The notes: generated by a model not told the origin, from the sequence alone. Counted from the first letter of the stretch, positions 34,050 through 43,671 are shown. The stretch: DNA of 64,000 bases from Bacteroidales bacterium UBA2287 (GCA_002345675.1 DDWL01000036.1:29843-93842); one strand, 5' to 3'. Translations and numbers: made by a program.

Positions 34050-36458
34050 CTAAAATCGATACTGATACCCAACTCTAATAACTTGAGTTTCGTAGTAATC
34101 GTCCGATTCAATAGTGAAGTTGCTGCCCTGTAGCTGCTGCCGAACAACGAGCGTATTTAAAATGTCGGTTGCGTTTATAAATAGTTCGCCTTTGCCTTTT
34201 TGAATTTCGCGTGTTAAACCAGCATCTATTGAGTATCGGGCAAGGATTTTTCCTTGTGGAACAATGTCGGGGGCGAGGTAGACGCCAGCAATTTGCAAGT
34301 CGAATTTTTTAGGAAGTTTTATGGCCAAGTTCAACTTTGCATTTCCTGCCCAAATTTTCTGTTCGCCATTCGAAAACGTAATGGCCTGTGGGTATGCACT
34401 CGTTATTGTAAAGGCTCCAATAACATTTTGGTAAACGTTGGCATTGGCGTTCAGCTTAACCTTTGAGCCAATTTGCTGCGAAAATACCAGTTCAATTCCG
34501 CTATTTGTGCCCTTATCGGCATTTTGACTTATTGATGCGAGCCTATTAGTGCCGGGCACTTCGGTAATAATTCGAGTAAGAATGTTCGATGTTATTCGGC
34601 TGTATGCAGCGCTGTAAATGTAGCCACTAACCCACGTTAGCCGGTAGCCCAGCTCAACCGAATGGGTAAATTGTGGGTTTAGGGTTGGATTTCCAAAGTA
34701 TAGTATTTCGGGGTTTGTGTAGGTTGGAAATACCCGTAGGTCTTTCTCTTCGGGGCGATCGACTCGGCGATTGTAAAAAAGCGTTAACCTGCTCTTGCTG
34801 TTTACAATCCATGTTGCCCTAAGGGTTGGAAATGGGTCGATGTAATTGAACCCCTCGCTTTGGTAAACAGAGTGATTTGGGTCGACTAAGTAGTTAATTT
34901 TTGCGTATTCAACCCTCAGTCCTGCTTCGAGTTCAATCGATTTTCGTTCGTAAATAAAGTTTGTGTAAAATGCCGATAAATACTCTTGGTATTCGGCGGT
35001 TCCCGAAAGGCCCATTTCGAGTATCGAGTTTAGGCCGGGGTTAAAGAAAATGTCGTTGGGAAAAATTCGGGCTCGTTGCTTTGTGCCAATTTCGATTCGC
35101 CCCGAGCGAAGAGGCTTGGCATAGTCGACCGTTAGGTCGAAAATGTTTTCATCGGCAATTAGTCCTGTAGTATCGGTTCCTGTAATCGTTGGGGTTTCGT
35201 TCGAAAAGTAGAATAGTTCATCCTTTCTTCGGAATGAGTAGTTGAACGATGAAACTAACGTGTGCCCAGGCTGTATAAATGAATGCTTATGCGTTACAGT
35301 TGCAAAAAGCGTTTGGTTAACCTCGTTTTCGTAGTACTGCCAAAGGCGGTTTCGGTTGCCTGTTATGGCATTAAAGTAAGGAATATCGCCAAGGTCGGTG
35401 TACTCGCGGTAGTTGAATAGCGACGAAAACGTGAAGGTGTTTCTACTATTGGGCGAGTAATCGACACCTCCCTTTACATTGTAAATGGGTTGCGTGCGAT
35501 TTTCGAGAAATTGCTGCGTAACTACCTCTCCGTTGTTGTAGGTTCGCTGGGTAAACTCATTCTTCATCATTTGTTTATGGTAAAGCAAGTCGGCCATAAC
35601 AAAAAAGTTCAGTTTGTCTTTTTTGTAATTTGTCGAAATTGAGGGGTTAATTTTTGGAGTGAAAATATACTGGTCTCGAATTCCAGCTAAATTTTCCTTT
35701 TTAACGCTTAGCCCGCCTACGCCAATTGCTAAACCAGCTTTTCCATTCCACCCTACTTGCTGCTGCTTTTTAAATTTTATATTAATTATTCCGGCCATTC
35801 CGCTGGCATCGTACTTGGCCGATGGGTTGTTAATTATTTCGATACTCTCAATGGCCGATGCTGGTAAATTGTCGAGCCCCGCTTGCGAGCCCATTCCTGT
35901 TATGGCAGTTTGCTTTCCGTCGATTAAAATGGTTACCTTATCGCTGCCGCGAAGGAACAGTTTTCCGTGTTGATCAACAGTAACGCTTGGTATGTTTTGA
36001 AGTGCCTGAAGTACAGAGCCTCCCCGCTGGGTGGTAGCATCATCAATCGAAAACGTTTTTTTATCCATTTGGGCGCTCACTTCACGACGTGTAGCAGAAA
36101 CCGTAACCTCGTCGATTGAAAGCGAACCCTCCGTAATTAGAATGGTACCCAAGTCGAGAAATCTATTTATTTGTCCCACATGAAATAGGGTTTTCGAGTC
36201 GCTATATCCAACAAAACTTGCTTTTAACACATAATCGCCAGGTTTAATGTCGCTTAAGCTAAAAAAGCCCTTGTCGTTTGTAATTGTTCCAGTTATAAAT
36301 ATGCTCCCATCGGCTTTTTCAATAGTTATATTAACATATTCTACTGGGAGTTTCGAACTCGTTCCTTTAATAAACCCCGAAACAACAGCCCCTTTATTCT
36401 GCGCTAAGAGCGGAAATGAAAAGAATGCCAAACCTATTAGCACGATAAACTTTCTCAT
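34050..36458 (-). CDS. TonB-receptor-like outer-membrane beta-barrel family protein
   Basis: 802 residues from the ATG at 36458, chosen because it follows an A-rich leader (aaattaaaaaagatt) and gives a clean signal peptide (MRKFIVLIGLAFF); the ATG at 36482 is the alternative. A CarboxypepD_reg-like domain (about 25-105) precedes a short plug (about 115-220, PSVTVDQHGKLFLRGSDKVT, then PSAKYDASGMAGIINI) and an OMP_b-brl_3 type barrel ending in YQYRF. Receptors of this kind import unknown ligands. No neighbour hints at the substrate: kdsB is downstream, clpX divergent. Confidence 0.87.
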   Translation of the reverse strand: MRKFIVLIGLAFFSFPLLAQNKGAVVSGFIKGTSSKLPVEYVNITIEKADGSIFITGTITNDKGFFSLSDIKPGDYVLKASFVGYSDSKTLFHVGQINRFLDLGTILITEGSLSIDEVTVSATRREVSAQMDKKTFSIDDATTQRGGSVLQALQNIPSVTVDQHGKLFLRGSDKVTILIDGKQTAITGMGSQAGLDNLPASAIESIEIINNPSAKYDASGMAGIINIKFKKQQQVGWNGKAGLAIGVGGLSVKKENLAGIRDQYIFTPKINPSISTNYKKDKLNFFVMADLLYHKQMMKNEFTQRTYNNGEVVTQQFLENRTQPIYNVKGGVDYSPNSRNTFTFSSLFNYREYTDLGDIPYFNAITGNRNRLWQYYENEVNQTLFATVTHKHSFIQPGHTLVSSFNYSFRRKDELFYFSNETPTITGTDTTGLIADENIFDLTVDYAKPLRSGRIEIGTKQRARIFPNDIFFNPGLNSILEMGLSGTAEYQEYLSAFYTNFIYERKSIELEAGLRVEYAKINYLVDPNHSVYQSEGFNYIDPFPTLRATWIVNSKSRLTLFYNRRVDRPEEKDLRVFPTYTNPEILYFGNPTLNPQFTHSVELGYRLTWVSGYIYSAAYSRITSNILTRIITEVPGTNRLASISQNADKGTNSGIELVFSQQIGSKVKLNANANVYQNVIGAFTITSAYPQAITFSNGEQKIWAGNAKLNLAIKLPKKFDLQIAGVYLAPDIVPQGKILARYSIDAGLTREIQKGKGELFINATDILNTLVVRQQLQGSNFTIESDDYYETQVIRVGYQYRF

Positions 36459-36603
36459 AATCTTTTTTAATTTGAAATGCATTAGTTCAAAATGTACAAT
36501 TTAATGTTTTAATGCCATATATAACATTCTGTAACAAAGAAAGTTTAGCATATTGTCGTATTCAATTCGAAGATAAAGCAATAAAAATTCCTTCAATAAT
36601 GAT

Positions 36604-36611
36604 TACCTTTG
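36604..36611 (+). promoter_or_regulatory. Candidate -7 box of clpX (TACCTTTG)
   Basis: Perfect TAnnTTTG match 19 nt ahead of the clpX start codon. Confidence 0.4.
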
Positions 36612-36630
36612 TAGTCTAAAATTATTTTCG

Positions 36631-37860
36631 ATGCGAAATACCGATAAATGCTCGTTTTGTGGACGCGACAGAAAGGAAACAAACCTTCTGGTAGCTGGGA
36701 TGAACGCCTTTATTTGCGATTTGTGTGCCGAACAGGCAAATATTATTGTACGTGAAGAGCTAAAGAAAAAAGGCGAGTTTAAGTTAAATAAAAGCAAACT
36801 TCTAAAACCACAGGAAATTAAAACTTTCCTCAGCCAGTACGTTATTGGGCAAGACGATGCCAAAAAATACCTTTCGGTAGCCGTGTATAATCACTACAAA
36901 AGGCTACTTCAGAACTCCAATGGCAAAACCAACGATGTTGAAATCGAAAAATCGAATATTCTTTTAGTTGGCGAAACTGGAACTGGTAAAACGTTACTGG
37001 CTCGCACCATTGCCCGTATGCTTCATGTGCCATTTACCATTGTCGATGCCACTGTTCTTACCGAAGCGGGTTACGTTGGCGAAGATGTTGAAAGTATTCT
37101 TACTCGCTTGTTGCAAGCGGCCGATTACAATGTGGAAGCTGCCGAAAAGGGAATTGTTTTTATCGATGAAATTGACAAAATTGCTCGTAAAGGCGATAAT
37201 CCTTCAATAACCCGCGACGTATCGGGCGAGGGAGTTCAACAGGCAATGCTTAAACTCCTCGAAGGCTCCAAGGTAAATGTTCCCCCACAGGGCGGACGTA
37301 AGCATCCCGAGCAAAAAATGATTGAGGTTGATACAACAAATATTCTATTTATTTGTGGTGGAGCGTTCGAAGGAATTCAGCGTAAAATTGCGCAAAGGCT
37401 CAATACGCAAATTGTTGGATATGGTGCCAGCAAACAGCGCGACGACATTGACCGCAATAACCTTTTGCAGTACATTGCCCCGCAAGATTTAAGGGCGTTT
37501 GGGCTTATTCCCGAAATTATTGGAAGGCTTCCAGTTATTACATTTTTAAATCCCCTCGACAGAATTACGCTTCGTAATATCCTTACCGAGCCTAAAAATG
37601 CAATTATAAAGCAGTACACTAAGCTGTTCGAACTCGATAACATTAAGCTGAAATTCGACCTCGATGTGCTCGACTATATTGTCGATAAGGCTTTAGAGTT
37701 TAAACTTGGAGCACGAGGCCTTCGCTCCATTTGCGAAGCAATTATGATCGACGCCATGTTCGAACTCCCCTCGAAACCCGAGAAGGAAATGCACATTACA
37801 CTTGAGTATGCCACTAAAAAATTAGAAAAGGCAAACCTTAAAAGATTGAAAGCGGCTTAA
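36631..37860 (+). CDS. clpX: ATP-dependent Clp protease ATP-binding subunit
   Basis: 409 residues with the N-terminal zinc finger (C7, C10, C29, C32), Walker A at 114-121 (GETGTGKT), Walker B IVFIDEIDKIA, the GYVGEDVES pore region and sensor motifs to the C-terminal small domain. It unfolds tagged substrates and feeds them to ClpP. It stands alone here, away from tig-clpP. A long perfect palindrome follows. Confidence 0.97.
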   Translation: MRNTDKCSFCGRDRKETNLLVAGMNAFICDLCAEQANIIVREELKKKGEFKLNKSKLLKPQEIKTFLSQYVIGQDDAKKYLSVAVYNHYKRLLQNSNGKTNDVEIEKSNILLVGETGTGKTLLARTIARMLHVPFTIVDATVLTEAGYVGEDVESILTRLLQAADYNVEAAEKGIVFIDEIDKIARKGDNPSITRDVSGEGVQQAMLKLLEGSKVNVPPQGGRKHPEQKMIEVDTTNILFICGGAFEGIQRKIAQRLNTQIVGYGASKQRDDIDRNNLLQYIAPQDLRAFGLIPEIIGRLPVITFLNPLDRITLRNILTEPKNAIIKQYTKLFELDNIKLKFDLDVLDYIVDKALEFKLGARGLRSICEAIMIDAMFELPSKPEKEMHITLEYATKKLEKANLKRLKAA

Positions 37861-37872
37861 TTTTTTTTATAA

Positions 37873-37926
37873 ACAAAAGCAAAGGGCGTAAGTTTAAACT
37901 TACGCCCTTTGCTTTTGTGCTTTTTT
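37873..37926 (+). terminator. clpX terminator, a 46-bp perfect palindrome
   Basis: 37873-37918 is self-complementary over its full length (23-bp arms, no spacer), followed by gc and six T residues. Confidence 0.85.
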
Positions 37927-38118
37927 GAAAAACAATTGTCGATCAATTATCTATTAAATCTAACTTTTCATCCCCTTATTAGCCGCATTCGTATAATTTT
38001 AGAATATGCTGTATTGACATGTATTCAATTATTTAATATATTGCCTTAATTATCAATATTTCTAAACAAGCGCATTGTCAATTTCTGATTTAGGAAAGAA
38101 TAATAATTAAATAAAATT

Positions 38119-39780
38119 ATGAGCATGAAAAAGAACTTCTGGTTAAATACTCTGCTGTATTGCGTAGTTTTTTTAATGTTGACAAACAGCTGCAAAGAAG
38201 AATCTGTTGACGGGAATTATATTAAAGGCACAGGCCAAGTAACCGACATTGATGGAAACACCTATAACACTGTGATTATTGGTCATAACATACTCGATCT
38301 GGAAACTCAGGAATGGATGTCCGAAAATCTCAGAACTTCACACTACGCTAACGGCGATCAAATAGCTGATGCCACAAATATGTTGGAATGGTTGGAGTTG
38401 AACGCCGGAGCTTGGAGCTGGCCAAATAACAACAGTGAAAACAGCACCGCCTATGGTAAACTTTATAATTGGTACGCAGCAGCCGACTCGCGAAATGTTT
38501 GCCCTACAGGTTGGCGTGTTCCCAGCGATGCCGACTGGACAGCTCTAGTCACTTTGCTCGATATAAATGCTGACCCCGAAGCATTAGCTGATCAAAGTAG
38601 CACTGCTGGGGGCCTAATGAAAGAGGAAGGAACGGTTCACTGGAATGAGCCCAATGTTGATGCTACCAATAAAAGTGGTTTCACTGCACGTGGTGCAGGG
38701 GCAAGAGGCGGCGATTATCATTGGTTTGGAGAAGGTGCATACTGGTGGAGCCAATCCGAAGAAGATGAGAATTACGCATGGTATAGGTCTATTCGAAACT
38801 CTGGTGGAGCCATTCACCGGGGGTATGCGCCTAGTTTTAAGCAATTTGGGTTTTCGATACGCTGTGTAAAGAATGCTGATGATTACATTGGCCTTCCTTC
38901 TGTTTCCACATCTCAAGTTACTAGTATAACCAATACAACCGCCAACTCGGGGGGCAATATCAATAGCGGCGGAGGAACCAATGTTACTGCCCGTGGAATA
39001 GTCTGGAGCACCTCGCAGAATCCTACTCTCGAGAATAATTTGGGTTATACCACCAATGGAAATGGGCTTGGTGAGTTCACGAGCACTATTACTGGGCTAA
39101 CCGCACGAACAACATACTATGTTCGTGCCTATGCAACCAATAGTGTAGGAACCACATATGGAGAAAGAGTGAGTTTTTCAACACTCTACTTTATTTATGG
39201 CGACGATGTTGAGGATGTTGATGGTAATACTTACAAAACAGTAGTTATTGGCAACCAAATATGGATGGCCGAGAATCTGAAAACAACAAAATTCAATAAT
39301 ACAACTTCCATCAATTTTGGAATTGAGAATGCTTCATGGGAAAACAACACGAATGGAACGTATACATGGTATAGTAATAATATTGATTACAAAGAAACTT
39401 ATGGCGCATTGTACAGCTGGCACGCTGTAAATACCGGAATGCTTTGCCCAGCAGGCTGGCATGTACCAACAAATACCGAATGGTTTTCGCTTGTAGAGTA
39501 CATTGGGGGACAGGTGGGTGCTGCGTTAAAAGCCACAAGCGGATGGACCAATAATGGAAACGGAACCGACAAGTATGGGTTTACGGCTCTTCCGGGTGGC
39601 TCTCGAAACTACTACGATCATTCATTTTACAGTATTGGCATGAACGCATACTGGTGGTCATCAACTAATATTAGTACAAATACAGCATGGTCAATATTTG
39701 TTTCTTCTGGGAGTGGTAGCGTAACAACAAATGATCTTAACGTAAATAGTGGTTTTTCGGTACGGTGCGTAAAGGATTAA
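38119..39780 (+). CDS. Lipoprotein with two FISUMP (Fibrobacter major paralogous) domains
   Basis: 553 residues. Lipobox LTNSC (C near 25). Two Fib_succ_major domains (about 38-250 and about 360-553), each with DIDGNTY.TV.IG, W(M/S).ENL, YG.LYNWYAA/LYSWHAV, CP.GWRVP/WHVP, SGF.A..GG.R and IRCVK motifs. A fibronectin-III-like segment about 262-355 (STSQVTSITNTTANSGGNI..., YYVRAYATNSVGTTYG) joins them. Surface-exposed and probably glycan- or protein-binding; function unproven. A second ATG at 38125 would shorten it by two residues. Spaced about 100 nt from the next gene. Confidence 0.9.
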   Translation: MSMKKNFWLNTLLYCVVFLMLTNSCKEESVDGNYIKGTGQVTDIDGNTYNTVIIGHNILDLETQEWMSENLRTSHYANGDQIADATNMLEWLELNAGAWSWPNNNSENSTAYGKLYNWYAAADSRNVCPTGWRVPSDADWTALVTLLDINADPEALADQSSTAGGLMKEEGTVHWNEPNVDATNKSGFTARGAGARGGDYHWFGEGAYWWSQSEEDENYAWYRSIRNSGGAIHRGYAPSFKQFGFSIRCVKNADDYIGLPSVSTSQVTSITNTTANSGGNINSGGGTNVTARGIVWSTSQNPTLENNLGYTTNGNGLGEFTSTITGLTARTTYYVRAYATNSVGTTYGERVSFSTLYFIYGDDVEDVDGNTYKTVVIGNQIWMAENLKTTKFNNTTSINFGIENASWENNTNGTYTWYSNNIDYKETYGALYSWHAVNTGMLCPAGWHVPTNTEWFSLVEYIGGQVGAALKATSGWTNNGNGTDKYGFTALPGGSRNYYDHSFYSIGMNAYWWSSTNISTNTAWSIFVSSGSGSVTTNDLNVNSGFSVRCVKD

Positions 39781-39881
39781 TTTGCCTCAAGGGAAATGAA
39801 ATATATTCAAACTATTGTCTTAAATTTTTACAAAATGGTTGTATGGCTATACTAAAAAGAAATTAACCAAATACTTATAAA

Positions 39882-40478
39882 ATGAAACCTACTTTCATTA
39901 AATCAATTCTACTGCTTTTGCTTAATGTAACCATTGTAAGCAAAGTAGCCATTGCTCAGTACGAGCAAAAGCTCACATTTCAGGCTGCGGGAGGATTTGT
40001 CCATACCATTAGCCCCGATTTTTTTCGACAGGTTTTTGAAAATGGATTCTCTCTCGATGCTGGTGCTCAGTACAACTTTAGCCGATCAACAAGTTTGGTT
40101 GTGCTTGGTAAGTACTCTAAGTTTTTTGCATCCGATAATTTCCTCCTTCAGTCGGCCGACTACAATCTTATCGGGATAAGCCTATGCCCAAAATTGAGAT
40201 TTTTCTCAAGCAGCAAAATTAATCCCTACATTTTGGGTGGAGCAAGTATAAATTACTACAGTTATAGTTATTCTTTTGGTGGCAATGAGCAAACAACGCC
40301 ATGGGCCACCAAATTTGGATTTATTGGTGGGGCAGGAATAGATTTAAGGATAAACGATAATTTTGCCATCTTTTGCCAGGCTGGTATTAATGGGGTTGGA
40401 CTTTCTGATGAGTTTCTGATTGCCTTATTTACACAGGTGGGAATAAATATCAGTTTTTTAAAATCTAAATCATTATAA
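39882..40478 (+). CDS. Small outer-membrane beta-barrel protein
   Basis: 198 residues: signal peptide 1-25 (VSKVAIAQ), then eight or so amphipathic strands in the manner of OmpA/OmpX-type or OMP_b-brl families, ending in VGINISFLK. No catalytic residues. The stop is 2 nt before the WD40-caspase start, so the two are translationally coupled and probably work together, the barrel as an anchor or export partner. Partner role is inference from spacing. Confidence 0.82.
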   Translation: MKPTFIKSILLLLLNVTIVSKVAIAQYEQKLTFQAAGGFVHTISPDFFRQVFENGFSLDAGAQYNFSRSTSLVVLGKYSKFFASDNFLLQSADYNLIGISLCPKLRFFSSSKINPYILGGASINYYSYSYSFGGNEQTTPWATKFGFIGGAGIDLRINDNFAIFCQAGINGVGLSDEFLIALFTQVGINISFLKSKSL

Positions 40479-40480
40479 AA

Positions 40481-42724
40481 ATGAAAAAGTTATTACTTGT
40501 CTCTGTAATGCTATTCAGTTTCACTTTTGCATTTGCCCAGCCAAATGTTTCTCTTCAAAACACCCTAAGCGAAAAGAAACACCAAGTGGTTTGTGTTGCG
40601 TATAGCCCTAACTCGAAAATGATTGCTTCGGGAGGTTTCGACAATCAAATAATTATTTGGAGTAGCGAAACGGGTTCGTTAATAAAAAAGTTGACAGGAT
40701 TAAAGGGATTTCCGCTTTCGTTAACTTTTACTAACGATTCGAAGTTTTTGATTTCCGGAGGAAAGGATTTTCGGGTTACCATTTGGGATATTGCAACAGG
40801 CAAAGAGGTTCGCTCAATTAAAGCCCACAGTAACGATGTAACCGAAGTTGCGGTTAATTTCGACAATACCATTGCCTCGGCAAGTAAGGATAAAATGGTT
40901 AAAATTTGGGATTTTAACGGCAATTTGCTTCGCGAACTAAAAGGGCACACAAAAGAAGTTATGGCTCTTGCTTTTAGCCACAATGGGCAGCAAATTGTTT
41001 CGGGAAGCGCCGATGGAACCGTTAAGGAGTGGGAGGTTGCTTCGGGTAAAATGGTTCGAAGTATCGATGCCCACGATGGATGGGTGCGCACTGTAGCCTA
41101 TAACCATAACTCAACGCTAATAGCCAGCGGCGGCGACGATGGTAAAATTCAAATTTGGAATCGCTCCAATGGGCAGCTACAAAACTCCATAATTGCGCAC
41201 AGCAAATGGCTCGAAACCCTTTCGTTTAGCCCCGATGGTAAATACATTGTTTCGGGAGGGCACGACAACTACCTTGTTATTGTTAACGCCACAACAGGCG
41301 AAATTGTTTTTAACTCGCCAAAGCAGGATTACTACGTTCTCTCAACGGCCTTCGATCCTTCGGGTACAAAATTGGTGTCGAGCGTCCTAAATTCAACCCA
41401 AGTAAGCGTTTGGGATGTTAGCTCTCTTTCAATTAGGGCAATGGCTACTACTTCGGAGAAGCCAAGGGACAAGTCGATTATTACTTGGAAAACCCAAAAT
41501 AATCAGCAGACCGAAAGCCTAACATTTCCTGTAAATGCCAACATAAAATCCGATTCGCCCCTTTCGAGCGTTGAACTATTTTTAAACGACAAGAGCTTTC
41601 TTACAAAACGCGATTATACAGCTAGCTCATTCCCAGGTGAAATTAAATTTGAGCAGCCTATTTTCCTTAACGAAGGAAGAAATCAGATTAAGTTGGTTGT
41701 ATACAACGATGCCGGCGAAACAAGTTCAGAAATACTAAATGTTGAATTTTCGGAAAAGGAAATTGCCAAAACTATTGAACTTAAAACTGAGGAGCCAATA
41801 TTAGTAGCCGAAAAAGTTGAAGTAGCCGAAATTATTTCTGAGCAAAAAATGGAGGTGCTTAAAGTGGAAGAAAAAATTGGTAAGGAGAGGGTAATAAATG
41901 AAAAGCAAGCCTCCGAAGTGGAAATGGAGGAAAGTTTAACCTACAACTTGCCTCGCAATAAGCAAAACCCCTTTAGATTTGCGTTAATAATTGGTAACGA
42001 GGATTATAGCTCGTACCAAACAGGATTGGAAACCGAAGCCAATGTTGCCTTTGCAATAAACGATGCTACTGCATTTCGCGAGTTTGCAATAAATATTCTG
42101 GGCATACCAAAGGACAATGTCATTTTTCTTACCAATGCCCGAGCCATTGAAATGGACAACGCCATTGCTAAGCTAAACCCAATAATTAAGGCGCTAAACG
42201 GCAAAGCCGAAGTGTTTTTCTACTACGCAGGGCATGGTTTCCCCGACGAAAAAACGAAGGAGCCCTATTTAATACCTGTCGATGTTAGCGGTACAAACTT
42301 GCGCTTTGCAGTTAAGCTAAAAGACTTATACGCTTCGCTATCCGAACACCCATCGACTCGCATTACAGTCTTTCTCGACGCTTGCTTTAGCGGAGGTGCA
42401 CGCGAACAGGGTCTTCTTGCGGCTCGCGCCGTTAGAGTTAAGCCAAAGGAGGATTTGCTAAAAGGAAATTTAGTAGTGTTTTCGGCAAGTAGCGGTAGCG
42501 AGTCGTCGTTGCCCTACAAAGACAAGCAGCATGGGCTGTTTACTTACTACTTACTTAGTAAACTTAAAGAAACACGAGGCGAAATTACTTATAAGGAACT
42601 CTCTGAGCATCTTTCGGCACAGGTAGGTGTTCGCTCGGTAATGGTTAACAGCAAGCCACAAACACCACAAACCAATGTTAGCTACGATGCCGAAAATGTT
42701 TGGGGTAACTGGAAACTCAAGTAA
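40481..42724 (+). CDS. Exported WD40-propeller protein with caspase-like (C14) protease domain
   Basis: 747 residues: signal peptide 1-19, seven WD40 blades about 33-320 (each ending IWD/IWS-like), an Ig-like part about 345-430, a Glu/Lys-rich linker about 430-490 and a caspase/metacaspase-type C14 domain about 500-740. The dyad is complete: H585 in YYAGHGF and C635 in DACFSGG. The family cuts after basic or acidic residues depending on type; specificity cannot be told. A signal peptide would put the protease in the periplasm or at the surface, unlike cytoplasmic bacterial caspases in defence. Coupled to the upstream barrel. Confidence 0.88.
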   Translation: MKKLLLVSVMLFSFTFAFAQPNVSLQNTLSEKKHQVVCVAYSPNSKMIASGGFDNQIIIWSSETGSLIKKLTGLKGFPLSLTFTNDSKFLISGGKDFRVTIWDIATGKEVRSIKAHSNDVTEVAVNFDNTIASASKDKMVKIWDFNGNLLRELKGHTKEVMALAFSHNGQQIVSGSADGTVKEWEVASGKMVRSIDAHDGWVRTVAYNHNSTLIASGGDDGKIQIWNRSNGQLQNSIIAHSKWLETLSFSPDGKYIVSGGHDNYLVIVNATTGEIVFNSPKQDYYVLSTAFDPSGTKLVSSVLNSTQVSVWDVSSLSIRAMATTSEKPRDKSIITWKTQNNQQTESLTFPVNANIKSDSPLSSVELFLNDKSFLTKRDYTASSFPGEIKFEQPIFLNEGRNQIKLVVYNDAGETSSEILNVEFSEKEIAKTIELKTEEPILVAEKVEVAEIISEQKMEVLKVEEKIGKERVINEKQASEVEMEESLTYNLPRNKQNPFRFALIIGNEDYSSYQTGLETEANVAFAINDATAFREFAINILGIPKDNVIFLTNARAIEMDNAIAKLNPIIKALNGKAEVFFYYAGHGFPDEKTKEPYLIPVDVSGTNLRFAVKLKDLYASLSEHPSTRITVFLDACFSGGAREQGLLAARAVRVKPKEDLLKGNLVVFSASSGSESSLPYKDKQHGLFTYYLLSKLKETRGEITYKELSEHLSAQVGVRSVMVNSKPQTPQTNVSYDAENVWGNWKLK

Positions 42725-42748
42725 AATTTGCAATCTAAAAAAAGAAAA

Positions 42749-42935
42749 GGCTGTCTAAAAAGATATAAAAATCAAACCACAAACCTGCCCGACTGCGTCA
42801 TTCAGGCGGGGGGCACTAAGTTCTTCTCAAAGTTTACAAAGCATTGTATGTTATGTCATTAGCTTTGTGGTACTTGGTTTTTTCACAGTTCTCGATTGTT
42901 ATCGGGATTTGTGGTTAATCTTTTTAAAGACAGGT
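42749..42935. repeat. Second inverted-repeat element between convergent genes
   Basis: Outer arms ctgtctaaaaagat (42751-42764) and atctttttaaagacag (42918-42933) pair with a 2-nt insertion. Inner arms aaccacaaa (42775-42783) and tttgtggtt (42908-42916) are perfect. The interior contains a degenerate copy of the CCCGATANNTATCGGG palindrome (42891-42907) and an acaaagc/gctttgt pair. About 185 bp, no ORF; MITE remnant or complex terminator. Confidence 0.55.
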
Positions 42936-42953
42936 TTTTGAATAATTGGGTTG

Positions 42954-43445
42954 TTACTTTTTTTCGAAGTTCACAAACTCATACTCAATTCCGCTTTTCT
43001 CGTCGCTTTTAACTCCCTCACGAGAAAGAATTTTCCAGTCTTTTAAATCAATTTTTGGGAAAAACGTGTCGCCTTCAAAAACCTTATGAACCCTAGTTAG
43101 GTAAAGTTTTTTTGCCAAAGGCATTGCCTGTCGGTATAGCTCGCCCCCGCCTATAATAAATACCTCGGCTTCGCTTGCCGACACTTCAATTGCCGCTTCG
43201 AGCGAGGGAACAACAATGCATCCTTCAATTTTATAGTTTGGGTTACGACTAACAATTATATTTGTTCGTTTTGGGAGTGGCTTACCAATGCTCTCGAAGG
43301 TTTTGCGTCCCATAATAATATGGTGGTCGGTTGTTAGCGCCTTAAAGCGCTTTAAATCGTCCGAAATGTGCCAAATAAGCTGGTTGTTAGCGCCAATCAC
43401 ATTATTCTCGGCAATGGCAACAATTATTGAAATAACAGGGGGCAT
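42954..43445 (-). CDS. folA: Dihydrofolate reductase
   Basis: 163 residues, standard DHFR length, with AIAENNVIG near the N terminus, the WHISDDLKRFK segment holding the catalytic acid (D29/D30 region), IIMGRKTFESIGKPLP and IIGGGELYRQAM. It reduces dihydrofolate with NADPH in the cytoplasm. thyA lies upstream on the same strand, 226 bp away, the usual functional pair, but the gap is filled with repeats and a palindrome. Confidence 0.96.
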   Translation of the reverse strand: MPPVISIIVAIAENNVIGANNQLIWHISDDLKRFKALTTDHHIIMGRKTFESIGKPLPKRTNIIVSRNPNYKIEGCIVVPSLEAAIEVSASEAEVFIIGGGELYRQAMPLAKKLYLTRVHKVFEGDTFFPKIDLKDWKILSREGVKSDEKSGIEYEFVNFEKK

Positions 43446-43459
43446 GTTGGTGGGGTATT

Positions 43460-43570
43460 ATGTTTTTTAGTTCTCAGTCTCCAGTCCACGTCGGACACTG
43501 AGTTTATCGAAGTGTCAGTCTTCAGTTTTCGGTCTTCAGTCTTCGGTCTTCGGTCTTTGGTTTTTGGTTT
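43460..43570. repeat. Simple-repeat tract (CTTCGGT/CTTCAGT and TTTGGTT)
   Basis: Short tandem words (cagtcttc, cggtcttc, ggtttttggtttttggttt) between folA and thyA, similar in type to 24042-24150. Downstream at 43642-43659 is a CCCCGATAACTATCGGGG palindrome. Confidence 0.7.
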
Positions 43571-43671
43571 TTGGTTTATCCGACATCCAACATCCAACAT
43601 CCAATAATTCAACTCAATTAACTTAATCAACCAATTAACTCCCCCGATAACTATCGGGGCAACTTAATTAA

